NCBI GenBank assembly: GCA_018333075.1 | Contig: BORH01000011.1 | Coordinates: 62,001-126,000, forward strand | Reading direction: 5' to 3' | DNA from: Heyndrickxia sporothermodurans | GTDB taxonomy: Bacteria; Bacillota; Bacilli; Bacillales; Bacillaceae_C | DNA length: 64,000 bases | In this document: positions 46,174 to 54,522 of the stretch, piece after piece | Layout of the letters: the number at the start of each line of letters is the position of its first letter | Numbering within the stretch: position 1 is the stretch's first letter | Made by a program: the position numbers and the translations under genes | Notes under the pieces: generated by a model | What the model saw: only the letters and a program-made list of their open reading frames with translations | The model's database searches: none | Told to the model about the DNA's origin: nothing

Positions 46174-46563
46174 TTATGCTTTTCTTGAATGATCAGACAT
46201 CATATTAACTCCCAATACTCCTCCAATCATAGCCGTTAAAATATAAAATAGATGATAAATCATTTGTTCTGAAGAAAATACACTTCCATAACCAAGATAT
46301 TTAAAAAGAAAAATGATTAATGTATATAGAACACCGGTTAAACTACCCGAAACCCAACCTTTTTGCTGGACCTTACCTCCACAAATGAATCCTCCTAAAA
46401 ACAACGCTACAAATGAGATAATAGTGATTAATGAATGAATAGAGCTTTCTTGGATGTCTGTGATTTTTAATATGAATGCAAAAATAAAGCTGGATATTGT
46501 ACAGATGATAAAAATTGTTAATATTCCATATAAAATACTAGTTGCTAGTTTTTTTGCTTCGAT
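46174..46563 (-). CDS. TIGR04086-type membrane protein (YrzE position), non-standard start
   Basis: The leftward frame is open from 46563 with the sequence EAKKLATSILYGILTIFIICTI, then three more membrane helices, including FVALFLGGFICGGKVQQKGWVSGSLTGVLY, a TIGR04086-like layout. The conserved N-terminus begins at an ATC codon (46563-46561), seven bases after a fine AAAGGAGAG, and no ATG, GTG or TTG is available there. A TTG at 46404 would remove the first two helices. It lies between yajC and DUF421, where B. subtilis has yrzE. Length with the ATC start is 129 aa. Confidence 0.65.
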   Translation of the reverse strand: MEAKKLATSILYGILTIFIICTISSFIFAFILKITDIQESSIHSLITIISFVALFLGGFICGGKVQQKGWVSGSLTGVLYTLIIFLFKYLGYGSVFSSEQMIYHLFYILTAMIGGVLGVNMMSDHSRKA

Positions 46564-46692
46564 GTTCGTTCTCTCCTTTCCCCTTTCACCTTTTTTGCTT
46601 CTAGTACAAGCATATTCAGTCGATTAAAATTTAGAATAAAATCTTTACTTTCCATAAAAATTTTCAAAAAATGAATAACAGGCTTTTCCAAA

Positions 46693-46720
46693 TTGTTTCA
46701 AGTAAAAATGGTCATACTAT
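46693..46720 (+). promoter_or_regulatory. Sigma-A-like promoter of the DUF421 gene
   Basis: TTGTTT (46693-46698), 16 bases, TACTAT (46715-46720), about 30 bases before the start. Confidence 0.45.
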
Positions 46721-46751
46721 TTAAGGATGAATGTTAATAGGAGGAACATGT

Positions 46752-47414
46752 ATGAGTCTGTATCATTACTTCACAATTGGATGGAAAACGATTATTTTAT
46801 ATTTAGTTATTTTAGTTATATTCCGATTTATGGGAAAGAGAGAAATAGGGGAATTAAGTGTATTAGATTTAGTTATTTTTATTATGATTGGTGAATTGGC
46901 TGCCGTTGCTATAGAAAATCATAGAGAGCCTATTGCCCATACGATTTTGCCAATGGTAATTTTATTAGGGATACAAGTTCTTTTTGCTTTTATATCATTA
47001 AAAAACCCTAAATTTCGTCAAATGATAGATGGTACACCATCAATTATCATTAGAAAAGGAAAAATAGATGAAAAGGCAATGAAGAAACAGCGTTATAATT
47101 TTGATGATTTATTAATGCAATTAAGACAAAAGGATATAAACAATATTGCTGATGTAGAATATGCGATATTAGAAACATCTGGAGAATTATCAGTTATAAA
47201 AAAGGATAATAAAAAGAAACAAACGATTACTTATACATTGCCTTTAATTGTTGACGGTAAAATTTCAATTGAAAATTTGGCGAATCGACAGCTATCCGAA
47301 ACATGGCTAAGACGCGAATTAAGAAGCAGGGGATATTTAGATCTAACTCGTATTTCGTTTTGCAGCTTTCAGGATGGGGAATTTTTCATTGACTTAAAGG
47401 ATGATCCAGAATAG
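46752..47414 (+). CDS. DUF421 membrane protein (YetF/YrbG type)
   Basis: A 220-residue protein with three N-terminal membrane helices (residues 8-85) and a cytoplasmic domain with the DUF421 patterns FRFMGKREIGELSVLDLVIFI and ADVEYAILETSGELSVIKK. ATG 46752 follows AGGAGG. Position matches yrbG of B. subtilis. YetF-type proteins have been linked to spore germination and envelope functions. Confidence 0.9.
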   Translation: MSLYHYFTIGWKTIILYLVILVIFRFMGKREIGELSVLDLVIFIMIGELAAVAIENHREPIAHTILPMVILLGIQVLFAFISLKNPKFRQMIDGTPSIIIRKGKIDEKAMKKQRYNFDDLLMQLRQKDINNIADVEYAILETSGELSVIKKDNKKKQTITYTLPLIVDGKISIENLANRQLSETWLRRELRSRGYLDLTRISFCSFQDGEFFIDLKDDPE

Positions 47415-47436
47415 AAGGGAAGGATTTTCCCTTCTA
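47413..47436. terminator. Bidirectional terminator between DUF421 gene and spoVB
   Basis: AGAAGGGAA pairs with TTCCCTTCT; it lies between convergent genes. Confidence 0.65.
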
Positions 47437-48978
47437 TAAAAGCTTTCTAAGAAATGGGATATAGGCTATATCGGATTTTTTTATAAGCCTAGTAATAAGC
47501 ATAAATAATAAGTAGGAAAAAGTGGTTAATAAGACGCCACAGATAAGTCTAGTAATTAAATTTTCCTGCAATAAATTATTTTCATACCACCAATAACCTA
47601 TAAAACCTGTCGATATTGTGACTAATAAAAATTTTATGTAGTCACGAATATAGATGGTAAATTGGATTTTTTTTATAACAGTGGAAAAATGAAGTAATGT
47701 GACTAATAAAGTGCTTGTCATAATTCCTAAAGCAGCCCCTGTAATTCCAAGCTGAGGGTTTGATGCTAGAATAAAAATAATACCAAGCTTTACTACAGCA
47801 CCAATCATGCTATTAATCATTGCAGCTCTAGCGAGATCTAATGCTTGCAGGGTTGCTTGTAATGGTCCTTGATAATACTGAAAAATAAAGAAAGGGGCCA
47901 TTAATTTAATTAAGTTAGTCCCTTTAGTCGATCCATACATTATTTGCATGAAAGGTTCTGCAAATACATACAAAATAACAACAGATAATCCACCTGTTAA
48001 CAGGGCGAAACGTAATGCTTGCTGGAGTCTATGCTCTACTAAATAAAAATTTCTTTTAGTATTTGCTTCACTAATTGCAGGTACAAGTGCAGTTGATAAT
48101 GAATTTGTAACGAAGGATGGTAGCATAAGCAATGGCAAAGCAAACCCTGTTAAAATTCCATATTCTTTAGTAGCAAGTTTTGCTGTAAGTCCTGCTATAG
48201 CTAAGCTGTGGGCGACTACTATTGGTTCTAAAAACCAAGATATGTTTCCGATAAATCGACTGCCTGTCGTTGGTAATGCAACTCTCATTAGTTCATATAA
48301 TGTTTCCTTTCCATCTTTTACTACTTGAAAAAATTTTCTTCTTACTTTAAATTTCTTTTTTAATTTAAACATGGTAAACATGTATGCTAATGAACTAAGC
48401 TCTCCAATAATTGAAGCAATCATGGCTCCTGCTGCAGCATATTCAATTCCAAATGGCGAAAATGTTGTGGTTAAGATGGCAATAAGTATAATCCGCACAG
48501 ATTGTTCAATGACTTGAGAGACTGCAAATGGTTTCATATTTTGCATCCCTTGAAAATATCCTCTCAGTACTGCTGAAATTGCGACGATTGGAATAATAGG
48601 AGCGATAGCAACCAATGGGTAATAAATACGAGTATCAGTAAAAAGTGTTTCTGTCAGATATGGAGCTAAAAGAATGAGTCCAGGTGTAAATATGAGCGAT
48701 AAGGAGATTGTTATTGATAAAGAAACGACAAGTATTTTTTTTATTTTTAGTCTGTCCCCAATGGTAGCTGCTTCAGCTACACATTTGGAAATAGCAACTG
48801 GTAGGCCAAGCTGAGTAATTGTAATGACTAGCATCAAGGTAGGAAAAGCCATCATATAAAGGCCAACACCTTCTTCACCGATGAAACGAGCTATAACAAT
48901 TCGATTGATAAATCCTAGAACTCTTGTAAATAGTCCAGCAACTAATAAAATCATGGTCCCTTTAAGAAACTTTGACAT
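47434..48978 (-). CDS. spoVB: Stage V sporulation protein B (MATE-like lipid II flippase family)
   Basis: A 514-residue polytopic protein of the MVF/polysaccharide export family (about 14 helices), needed for spore cortex synthesis, probably as a lipid II flippase. Typical segments are GEEGVGLYMMAFP, LPVAISKCVAEA and RGYFQGMQNMKPFAVSQVIEQ. A sigma-E promoter is visible upstream. Confidence 0.93.
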   Translation of the reverse strand: MSKFLKGTMILLVAGLFTRVLGFINRIVIARFIGEEGVGLYMMAFPTLMLVITITQLGLPVAISKCVAEAATIGDRLKIKKILVVSLSITISLSLIFTPGLILLAPYLTETLFTDTRIYYPLVAIAPIIPIVAISAVLRGYFQGMQNMKPFAVSQVIEQSVRIILIAILTTTFSPFGIEYAAAGAMIASIIGELSSLAYMFTMFKLKKKFKVRRKFFQVVKDGKETLYELMRVALPTTGSRFIGNISWFLEPIVVAHSLAIAGLTAKLATKEYGILTGFALPLLMLPSFVTNSLSTALVPAISEANTKRNFYLVEHRLQQALRFALLTGGLSVVILYVFAEPFMQIMYGSTKGTNLIKLMAPFFIFQYYQGPLQATLQALDLARAAMINSMIGAVVKLGIIFILASNPQLGITGAALGIMTSTLLVTLLHFSTVIKKIQFTIYIRDYIKFLLVTISTGFIGYWWYENNLLQENLITRLICGVLLTTFSYLLFMLITRLIKKSDIAYIPFLRKLL

Positions 48979-49026
48979 TCATCCTTACCTACCTTCTCAA
49001 ATACGGTATTTTCATATACAATAAAA

Positions 49027-49057
49027 AGTATATGCAGGATAGTGGACAAAGCATGAC
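49027..49057 (-). promoter_or_regulatory. Sigma-E promoter of spoVB
   Basis: Read leftward: GTCATGCT (49057-49050), 15 bases, CATATACT (49034-49027). spoVB is a sigma-E gene in B. subtilis. Confidence 0.6.
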
Positions 49058-49085
49058 AAGTTCATTTTTAAAGGGGTGAAAGGGG

Positions 49086-49400
49086 ATGCAAGAAGCGGGA
49101 CATAATTATGATCAATATTTTAAAATGGTTGAACCAGCTTTGAAAAGCAAAGCTGACGAACTAGAGTTAATTGGGTATGGGCAAGTATCAACGAAAGATA
49201 TATGGAATTACTTTATAAAGAAAAAGTGGAAAAAAGTAAAAATTGAGGTTCATATACATGAGCTTGTTTCAGATATTTTAGCTCTTAAATCAGGAGAATT
49301 TATGAATTTTACTACTGTTGAGGCATTTCGTTCACCAAACTGGTTTGCTGAATTAAATGAAGATGAGCTTCAGGATTTATTAAAGCCTAAAGTGAAGTAG
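49086..49400 (+). CDS. comN: Post-transcriptional regulator ComN
   Basis: A 104-residue helical protein with GYGQVSTKDIWNYFIKKKWKK, the ComN/YrzD family signature. In B. subtilis ComN controls comE operon mRNA and localises with Min/DivIVA. It lies just before secDF, as in B. subtilis. Preceded by AAAGGGGTG. Confidence 0.9.
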   Translation: MQEAGHNYDQYFKMVEPALKSKADELELIGYGQVSTKDIWNYFIKKKWKKVKIEVHIHELVSDILALKSGEFMNFTTVEAFRSPNWFAELNEDELQDLLKPKVK

Positions 49401-49469
49401 AGTCGAATATGATTATATCTGAAAATTTTGTCTTTTTATCGATTTTTAGCAATGGTATTAAAAGAAAAA

Positions 49470-49498
49470 TTGACACTTTTTTCGTTCTACCTCATAAT
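49470..49498 (+). promoter_or_regulatory. Sigma-A promoter of secDF
   Basis: TTGACA (49470-49475), 17 bases, CATAAT (49493-49498), about 95 bases before the secDF start. Confidence 0.65.
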
Positions 49499-49592
49499 AT
49501 TAATAGCTTAATACATTTCCGTGCTTTTCTATTTTATGATGTTTAGCGATAAGTAATTTCGCTTTTCTTAATTTGCTAGGAGGATTTACATA

Positions 49593-51854
49593 ATGGTAAA
49601 AAGAAGTCGTATCGTGGCCTTTTTCTTAATAGTTTTACTTTTTGCAGGGCTAATAGGCGGAACAACAAATAATATCCTAAAACATATTAATTTAGGTCTT
49701 GATTTACAAGGTGGCTTTGAAGTACTGTACAAAGTTGAGCCAGCTAAAAAAGGCCAAAAAATTACAAAAGATGTAATGAAAAATACAGTGGAGGCATTAG
49801 ATAGACGCGTAAACGCACTTGGTGTCAATGAACCGAATATACAGATTGAAGGGAAAGATCAAATTCGTGTTCAGCTTGCTGGGGTGAAAAATCAAAAAGA
49901 AGCACGTGATATTTTATCAACAACAGCAGATATTTCATTCCGTGATGTGAATGATAACAAGCTGATGGATGGAACAGATTTAGTTGAAGGAAAAGCAAAA
50001 CAATCATACACAGAAACAGGACAACCTAATGTTGTGTTAGAAGTTAAGGATCGTAAAAAGTTTCATGATGTAACAAAGAAAATTTTAGATATGGCACCAA
50101 ATAATCAATTAATTATTTGGTTGGATTTTAACGAAGGAAAGGATTCCTATAAAGAGGAATTAAAAAAGAAAAATCCTAAATTCCTTTCCAACCCGAATGT
50201 AAATCAAGCGTTTAACACAGATACTGTTACAATTGAAGGGAATTTTACACTTGAGGAAGCACAAAATCTTGCTTCACTTTTAAAGGCTGGGGCACTACCA
50301 GTAAAATTAAAAGAAACATATTCAACATCTGTAGGTGCAAAGTTTGGTGAACATGCATTAAATAAAACAATTAATGCAGGGATCATTGGTGTAGCAATTG
50401 TATTTTTATTCATGCTTGTATATTATCGCTTACCTGGATTAATTGCCGTAATTACACTAGGTATATATATTTATCTAACATTACTGGTATTTGATTTAAT
50501 AAATGGGGTTCTTACACTTCCAGGCATTGCCGCATTAATTCTCGGAGTAGGTATGGCAGTTGATGCCAATATTATTACCTATGAACGGATTAAAGAAGAA
50601 ATAAAAGTCGGTAGGACAGTGAAGGCAGCTTTTGCTGCTGGTAACAAACAATCGTTTATGACTATTTTTGATGCAAATATAACAACATTATTAGCTGCTG
50701 CCGTATTATTTTATTACGGATCAAGCTCTGTAAAAGGATTTGCAACATTATTGATTATTAGTATTTTACTCAGCTTCGTTACAGCAGTGTATGGCTCAAG
50801 ATTATTTTTAGGTTTATGGGTAAATAGTAATGTCTTAAAGAATAAACCAACTTGGTTTGGGGTTAAGAAAAAAGATATTCATGACATTAAAGAAAATATG
50901 GATGCGCATAAACTGCCAACACGCTTCGATCGTTTCGATTTTGTTAAGCATCATAATAAGTTTTTTGCCTTATCAATCGCTTTAACAATACTCGGAATAA
51001 TTGCATTGTCTATATTCAAATTAAACTTAAGTATCGATTACACTAGCGGTACCCGTGTCGAGGTGCTAGCAAAACAATCATTATCAACCACTCAATTGGA
51101 ATCTGATTTAAAACAATTAAATTTAACATCAGAAGATATTATCCTATCAGGTACGAAAAAAGAAATCGGTGTAATGCGGTTTAAAGGTGCATTTAATAAA
51201 AGTGAGGTAGCACATATTACGGATTACTTCACAAAGAAATATGGACCAACAAATGTAAGTACCGTTTCGCCGACAGTAGGAAAAGAGCTTGCGAAAAATG
51301 CATTCATTTCTTTGATTATTGCTGCTATTGGAATCATCATCTATGTTGCCTTCCGTTTTGAATGGCGCATGGGTATTGCTGCAATTATTGCATTATTGCA
51401 TGATGCATTTTTGATGGTTACATTCTTTAGTTTAACGAGGTTAGAGGTCGATTTAACATTTATTGCTGCGATCTTAACAATCATTGGGTATTCAATAAAT
51501 GATACAATTGTTACCTTTGACCGAATACGAGATCATATGCGCTTTAAAGGTCGCTTAAAAACAGTGGAAGATATTGCTGAAATTGTTAACGTAGGTCTTC
51601 GTCAAACATTAACTCGTTCCATAAATACAGTGTTAACTGTTGTTATTACAGCTGCTGCTCTATTTATTTTTGGAAGTGAATCCATACAAAACTTTTCTAT
51701 TGCATTGCTCGTAGGGTTAATTATGGGCTGCTATTCATCCATTTTTATTGCTGCACAGCTCTGGTATGTGTTTAAGAAACGAGAGTTAAAGAAAAAAGGT
51801 ACAATAAAAACGGTTAAAGAAAAACGTAAATGGTCTGATGAACCTCAAGTTTAA
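49593..51854 (+). CDS. secDF: Fused protein translocase SecDF
   Basis: A 753-residue fusion of SecD and SecF as in Bacillus; it uses ion flow to pull secreted proteins outward. SecD half: LGLDLQGGFEVLYKVE (residues 31-46), a periplasmic loop, and GIAALILGVGMAVDANIITYERIKEE. SecF half (from about residue 445): SIDYTSGTRVE and LTIIGYSINDTIVTFDRIRD. Preceded by AGGAGG; a clear terminator follows. Confidence 0.97.
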   Translation: MVKRSRIVAFFLIVLLFAGLIGGTTNNILKHINLGLDLQGGFEVLYKVEPAKKGQKITKDVMKNTVEALDRRVNALGVNEPNIQIEGKDQIRVQLAGVKNQKEARDILSTTADISFRDVNDNKLMDGTDLVEGKAKQSYTETGQPNVVLEVKDRKKFHDVTKKILDMAPNNQLIIWLDFNEGKDSYKEELKKKNPKFLSNPNVNQAFNTDTVTIEGNFTLEEAQNLASLLKAGALPVKLKETYSTSVGAKFGEHALNKTINAGIIGVAIVFLFMLVYYRLPGLIAVITLGIYIYLTLLVFDLINGVLTLPGIAALILGVGMAVDANIITYERIKEEIKVGRTVKAAFAAGNKQSFMTIFDANITTLLAAAVLFYYGSSSVKGFATLLIISILLSFVTAVYGSRLFLGLWVNSNVLKNKPTWFGVKKKDIHDIKENMDAHKLPTRFDRFDFVKHHNKFFALSIALTILGIIALSIFKLNLSIDYTSGTRVEVLAKQSLSTTQLESDLKQLNLTSEDIILSGTKKEIGVMRFKGAFNKSEVAHITDYFTKKYGPTNVSTVSPTVGKELAKNAFISLIIAAIGIIIYVAFRFEWRMGIAAIIALLHDAFLMVTFFSLTRLEVDLTFIAAILTIIGYSINDTIVTFDRIRDHMRFKGRLKTVEDIAEIVNVGLRQTLTRSINTVLTVVITAAALFIFGSESIQNFSIALLVGLIMGCYSSIFIAAQLWYVFKKRELKKKGTIKTVKEKRKWSDEPQV

Positions 51855-51860
51855 AAATAT

Positions 51861-51898
51861 AAAAAAGCTATCTGAATAAATATTCAGATAGCTTTTTT
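51861..51898 (+). terminator. Terminator after secDF
   Basis: AAAAAAGCTATCTGAATA pairs with TATTCAGATAGCTTTTTT, 18 perfect pairs. The region to 52153 holds no gene that I can support. Confidence 0.9.
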
Positions 51899-52153
51899 CT
51901 TTATGTTTATTGTAAGGAATATAAAAAATATTCGTTTGTGGAACACTTCTCTATTGGGGAAGTCTACGTATAGCTCCTATCAACTAGCGAACTTCAGGAT
52001 TTTTCCCTACGATAAGTGGGCATCGATTCACCTTTCATTCAACCGCGTTTCCTTTATCTTAGTCGAAGTCCCTCTAAAAAAATAATTTACCTCCCAGGTG
52101 TGAGTGTTAGATCATGAATTCTTTTATTATCTAAATATTTCTATAAAAAACAA

Positions 52154-52183
52154 TTGACGAAATAAATAAATGTTAATTATAAT
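52154..52183 (+). promoter_or_regulatory. Sigma-A promoter of the SDR/QueA-like operon
   Basis: TTGACG (52154-52159), 18 bases, TATAAT (52178-52183). Confidence 0.6.
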
Positions 52184-52247
52184 AAATATACTTATTATAT
52201 AAAAATGTATAAAAAGTATATTCAATCATTTATTGGAGGTAAGGAAT

Positions 52248-52976
52248 ATGTCAAAAGTAGTTATGATTACAGGTGCATCTAAAGGATTAGGGAAGGCGCT
52301 TGCCTTATATTTTGCAAAAGAAGGATATGACTTGGCTATTTGTGCTAGAGGGGAAAAACAATTATTTGAAGTAAAAAAAGAGGTGCAAAAATTAGGGATA
52401 AATGTACTAGCTGTTATAGCTGATGCTTCAATTCCAAAAGATGTTGAGCGATTTATTGCATTGGCTGAAGAACGATTTAGTAGAATTGATGTTCTAATTA
52501 ACAATGCATCCACTTTAGGGCCAAGTCCGATGCCATACTTATTAGATTATCCAGAGAAAGATTTTTCAGAAGTGATAAGAATTAATTCAATTGGTCCTTT
52601 TTTAGTCACAAGAAGAGTGCTTCCTGGAATGATTCTTCGCAATAAAGGAAGTGTTATAAACGTAACGTCTGAAGCAGGAAATACTGGATTTGCTGGATGG
52701 GGAGCATATGGTATTTCAAAATTTGCACTTGAAGGGTTAACTGAGACATGGGCAGATGAATTAAGTGAAACGGCAATAAGGGTAAATATGGTTGATCCAG
52801 GCGAGATGGATACGGAAATGCATGCTTTAGCTGTTCCAGATTGTGATTATGACTTGGCTGATCCAAATGATATTGTTCATGTATTTGGCTATTTAGCCTC
52901 AGATCAATCAAGTCATATAACAGGAAAGCGATTTACAGCTCAAGATTTTTCATTGAAAGAGTGTGATACTAAATGA
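52248..52976 (+). CDS. Short-chain dehydrogenase/reductase
   Basis: A 242-residue classical SDR: nucleotide motif TGASKGLG (residues 8-15), NNAS (about 87-90), catalytic Ser in NVTSEAGN and YGISK (Tyr/Lys pair near 152-156), then the PGEMDTEM substrate loop. GGAGGTAAGG precedes the ATG. Its stop overlaps the start of the QueA paralogue (ATGA), so the two are made together; they may modify the same substrate. Confidence 0.9.
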   Translation: MSKVVMITGASKGLGKALALYFAKEGYDLAICARGEKQLFEVKKEVQKLGINVLAVIADASIPKDVERFIALAEERFSRIDVLINNASTLGPSPMPYLLDYPEKDFSEVIRINSIGPFLVTRRVLPGMILRNKGSVINVTSEAGNTGFAGWGAYGISKFALEGLTETWADELSETAIRVNMVDPGEMDTEMHALAVPDCDYDLADPNDIVHVFGYLASDQSSHITGKRFTAQDFSLKECDTK

Positions 52977-54001
52977 CAACCTCGTTATTGAAATTTCATG
53001 TTCCAGAAGAATTAAATGCAGTAATGCCACCTGAGCGAAGAGGGATAAGAAGAGATCATGTAAAACTAATGGTCTTAAATAAGAATACAGGTGCTACAGA
53101 ACACACTTATTTTTATCAATTATTTCAGTATTTGAAAGAAGGAGATCTTCTTATCTTAAATACTAGTCGAACGGTTCCAGCAGTACTAAAAGGTGAGTGG
53201 TTAGGAAAAAATCAGCAGGTTGAAGTTCGACTTGCTCATCGTAAAAATCAATCACTTTGGGAGGCTTTAATTGTTGAGGAAACATTGAAAGTAGGGGAAA
53301 GGCTAAGATTCTCTTCAGAGCTAACTGCAGTAGTCGTTAACTCAAATTCTGAATCTCCATTTGTATCATTGGAATTTAGTTTATGTTGTTCAGATTTGTA
53401 CAATCAAATATATCGTTTAGGTGAACCAATAAGGTATGAATATATAAAAGAACCTTGGGAATTAGATTATTACCAGACTGTATTTGCTTCTACTCCGGGA
53501 TCTGTAGAAATGCCCTCTGCAGGAAGAGCTTTTAGCTGGGAATTATTATTTCGTCTTCAAAAAATGGGGGTGCAAATTGCATATATTGAGCATCACACTG
53601 GTTTAAGCTATTTGTTAGATGATAAGTGGCACTTAAGTCCTCGGGAGAACTATGAACAATATCATATTAGTAAAGAAACCGTTAATCGGATTCAACAAAC
53701 AAATGCTAGCGGAGGAAAGGTGATTGCAGTAGGAACTACGGTTGTTAGGGCACTTGAATCCGCAGTCAATAGTAATGGGATTATTCAAGAATCAAAAGGG
53801 TGGACTAATCTATATATTAATGCAGATACAAAACTTCAAATTGTGGATGGGTTAATTACGGGCTTTCACGAACCTGAGGCAAGTCATCTGGATTTATTAA
53901 CTGCGTTTATTGACCAGAAATTATTATATAACGCTTATCGTGAAGCGATCGAAAAAAAATATTTATGGCATGAATTTGGAGATATCAATCTAATTGTATA
54001 A
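52973..54001 (+). CDS. Divergent QueA-family paralogue
   Basis: A 342-residue protein with the QueA fold: KLMVLNKNTGATEH, GDLLILNTSRTVPAVL, GTTVVRALE, ITGFHEPEASHLDLL and FGDINLI align with queA at 43.6 kb. Active-site stretches differ: TAGLHFT becomes [15 protein letters not shown] becomes GLSYLLDD, FHLPKS becomes FHEPEA. So it probably transfers the ribosyl part of SAM to another acceptor or does something new. It overlaps the SDR gene by four bases and precedes a VOC gene. Confidence 0.85.
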   Translation: MTTSLLKFHVPEELNAVMPPERRGIRRDHVKLMVLNKNTGATEHTYFYQLFQYLKEGDLLILNTSRTVPAVLKGEWLGKNQQVEVRLAHRKNQSLWEALIVEETLKVGERLRFSSELTAVVVNSNSESPFVSLEFSLCCSDLYNQIYRLGEPIRYEYIKEPWELDYYQTVFASTPGSVEMPSAGRAFSWELLFRLQKMGVQIAYIEHHTGLSYLLDDKWHLSPRENYEQYHISKETVNRIQQTNASGGKVIAVGTTVVRALESAVNSNGIIQESKGWTNLYINADTKLQIVDGLITGFHEPEASHLDLLTAFIDQKLLYNAYREAIEKKYLWHEFGDINLIV

Positions 54002-54005
54002 GTAG

Positions 54006-54380
54006 GTGTTTATCATTAACTTTCATCACTTTGGAATTGAAGTGAGTAATATCGAAAACTCGAAGAATTTTTATTCCAGCTTTTTTCATTTACAAAAAAT
54101 GGATCAATTTCAATTTATGAATGAAGAAATTGTTTTTCTAGAGGGAAATGGAATAACAATTGAATTGATAAAAGCAAATCCAGAAAATAATGTTTATGCA
54201 GCACATTTCGCCTTTAAGGTAAATGACTTAAAAAAAACGATAGATGATTTGAAGAACAAAGGTTTTTACCCAAGTGAAGGGCCATTTATAGTTGAAAACA
54301 AATGGAAGACTGTGTTTTATGAGGGTCCTGATGGAGAAGAATTTGAATTGATTCAAGTTAATGAAGGAAAAGTATCTTAA
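54006..54380 (+). CDS. VOC/glyoxalase-like protein
   Basis: A 124-residue single-domain VOC protein: FHHFGIEVSNIENSKNFYSSFF at the start, with metal-ligand type residues His (HFGIEV), Glu (ITIELIK), His (AAHFAFKV) and Glu (EEFELIQ). Start is GTG, four bases after the QueA-like stop, so it belongs to the same operon. Substrate unknown. Confidence 0.82.
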   Translation: MFIINFHHFGIEVSNIENSKNFYSSFFHLQKMDQFQFMNEEIVFLEGNGITIELIKANPENNVYAAHFAFKVNDLKKTIDDLKNKGFYPSEGPFIVENKWKTVFYEGPDGEEFELIQVNEGKVS

Positions 54381-54412
54381 TCGTAAGATGTTTCATCTTA
54401 CGATTTTTATTT
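54380..54412 (+). terminator. Terminator after the SDR/QueA-like/VOC operon
   Basis: ATCGTAAGATG pairs with CATCTTACGAT, followed by TTTTATTTTTT. Confidence 0.85.
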
Positions 54413-54468
54413 TTTATCAACTTGATATGATAATCCATTTCGTGTAATAAAGAGAAAATTTTACTTTA

Positions 54469-54497
54469 GTGACATCATTTCATGGACAATGTATAAT
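54469..54497 (+). promoter_or_regulatory. Sigma-A promoter of recJ-apt
   Basis: GTGACA (54469-54474), 17 bases, TATAAT (54492-54497). Confidence 0.65.
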
Positions 54498-54522
54498 AAA
54501 TTAGGTTAAAAGGGGTGGAAAG

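Noticed and set aside
51903-52085. 60-codon frame after secDF
   Set aside because: No ribosome site, no family, and it follows a strong terminator without a promoter.
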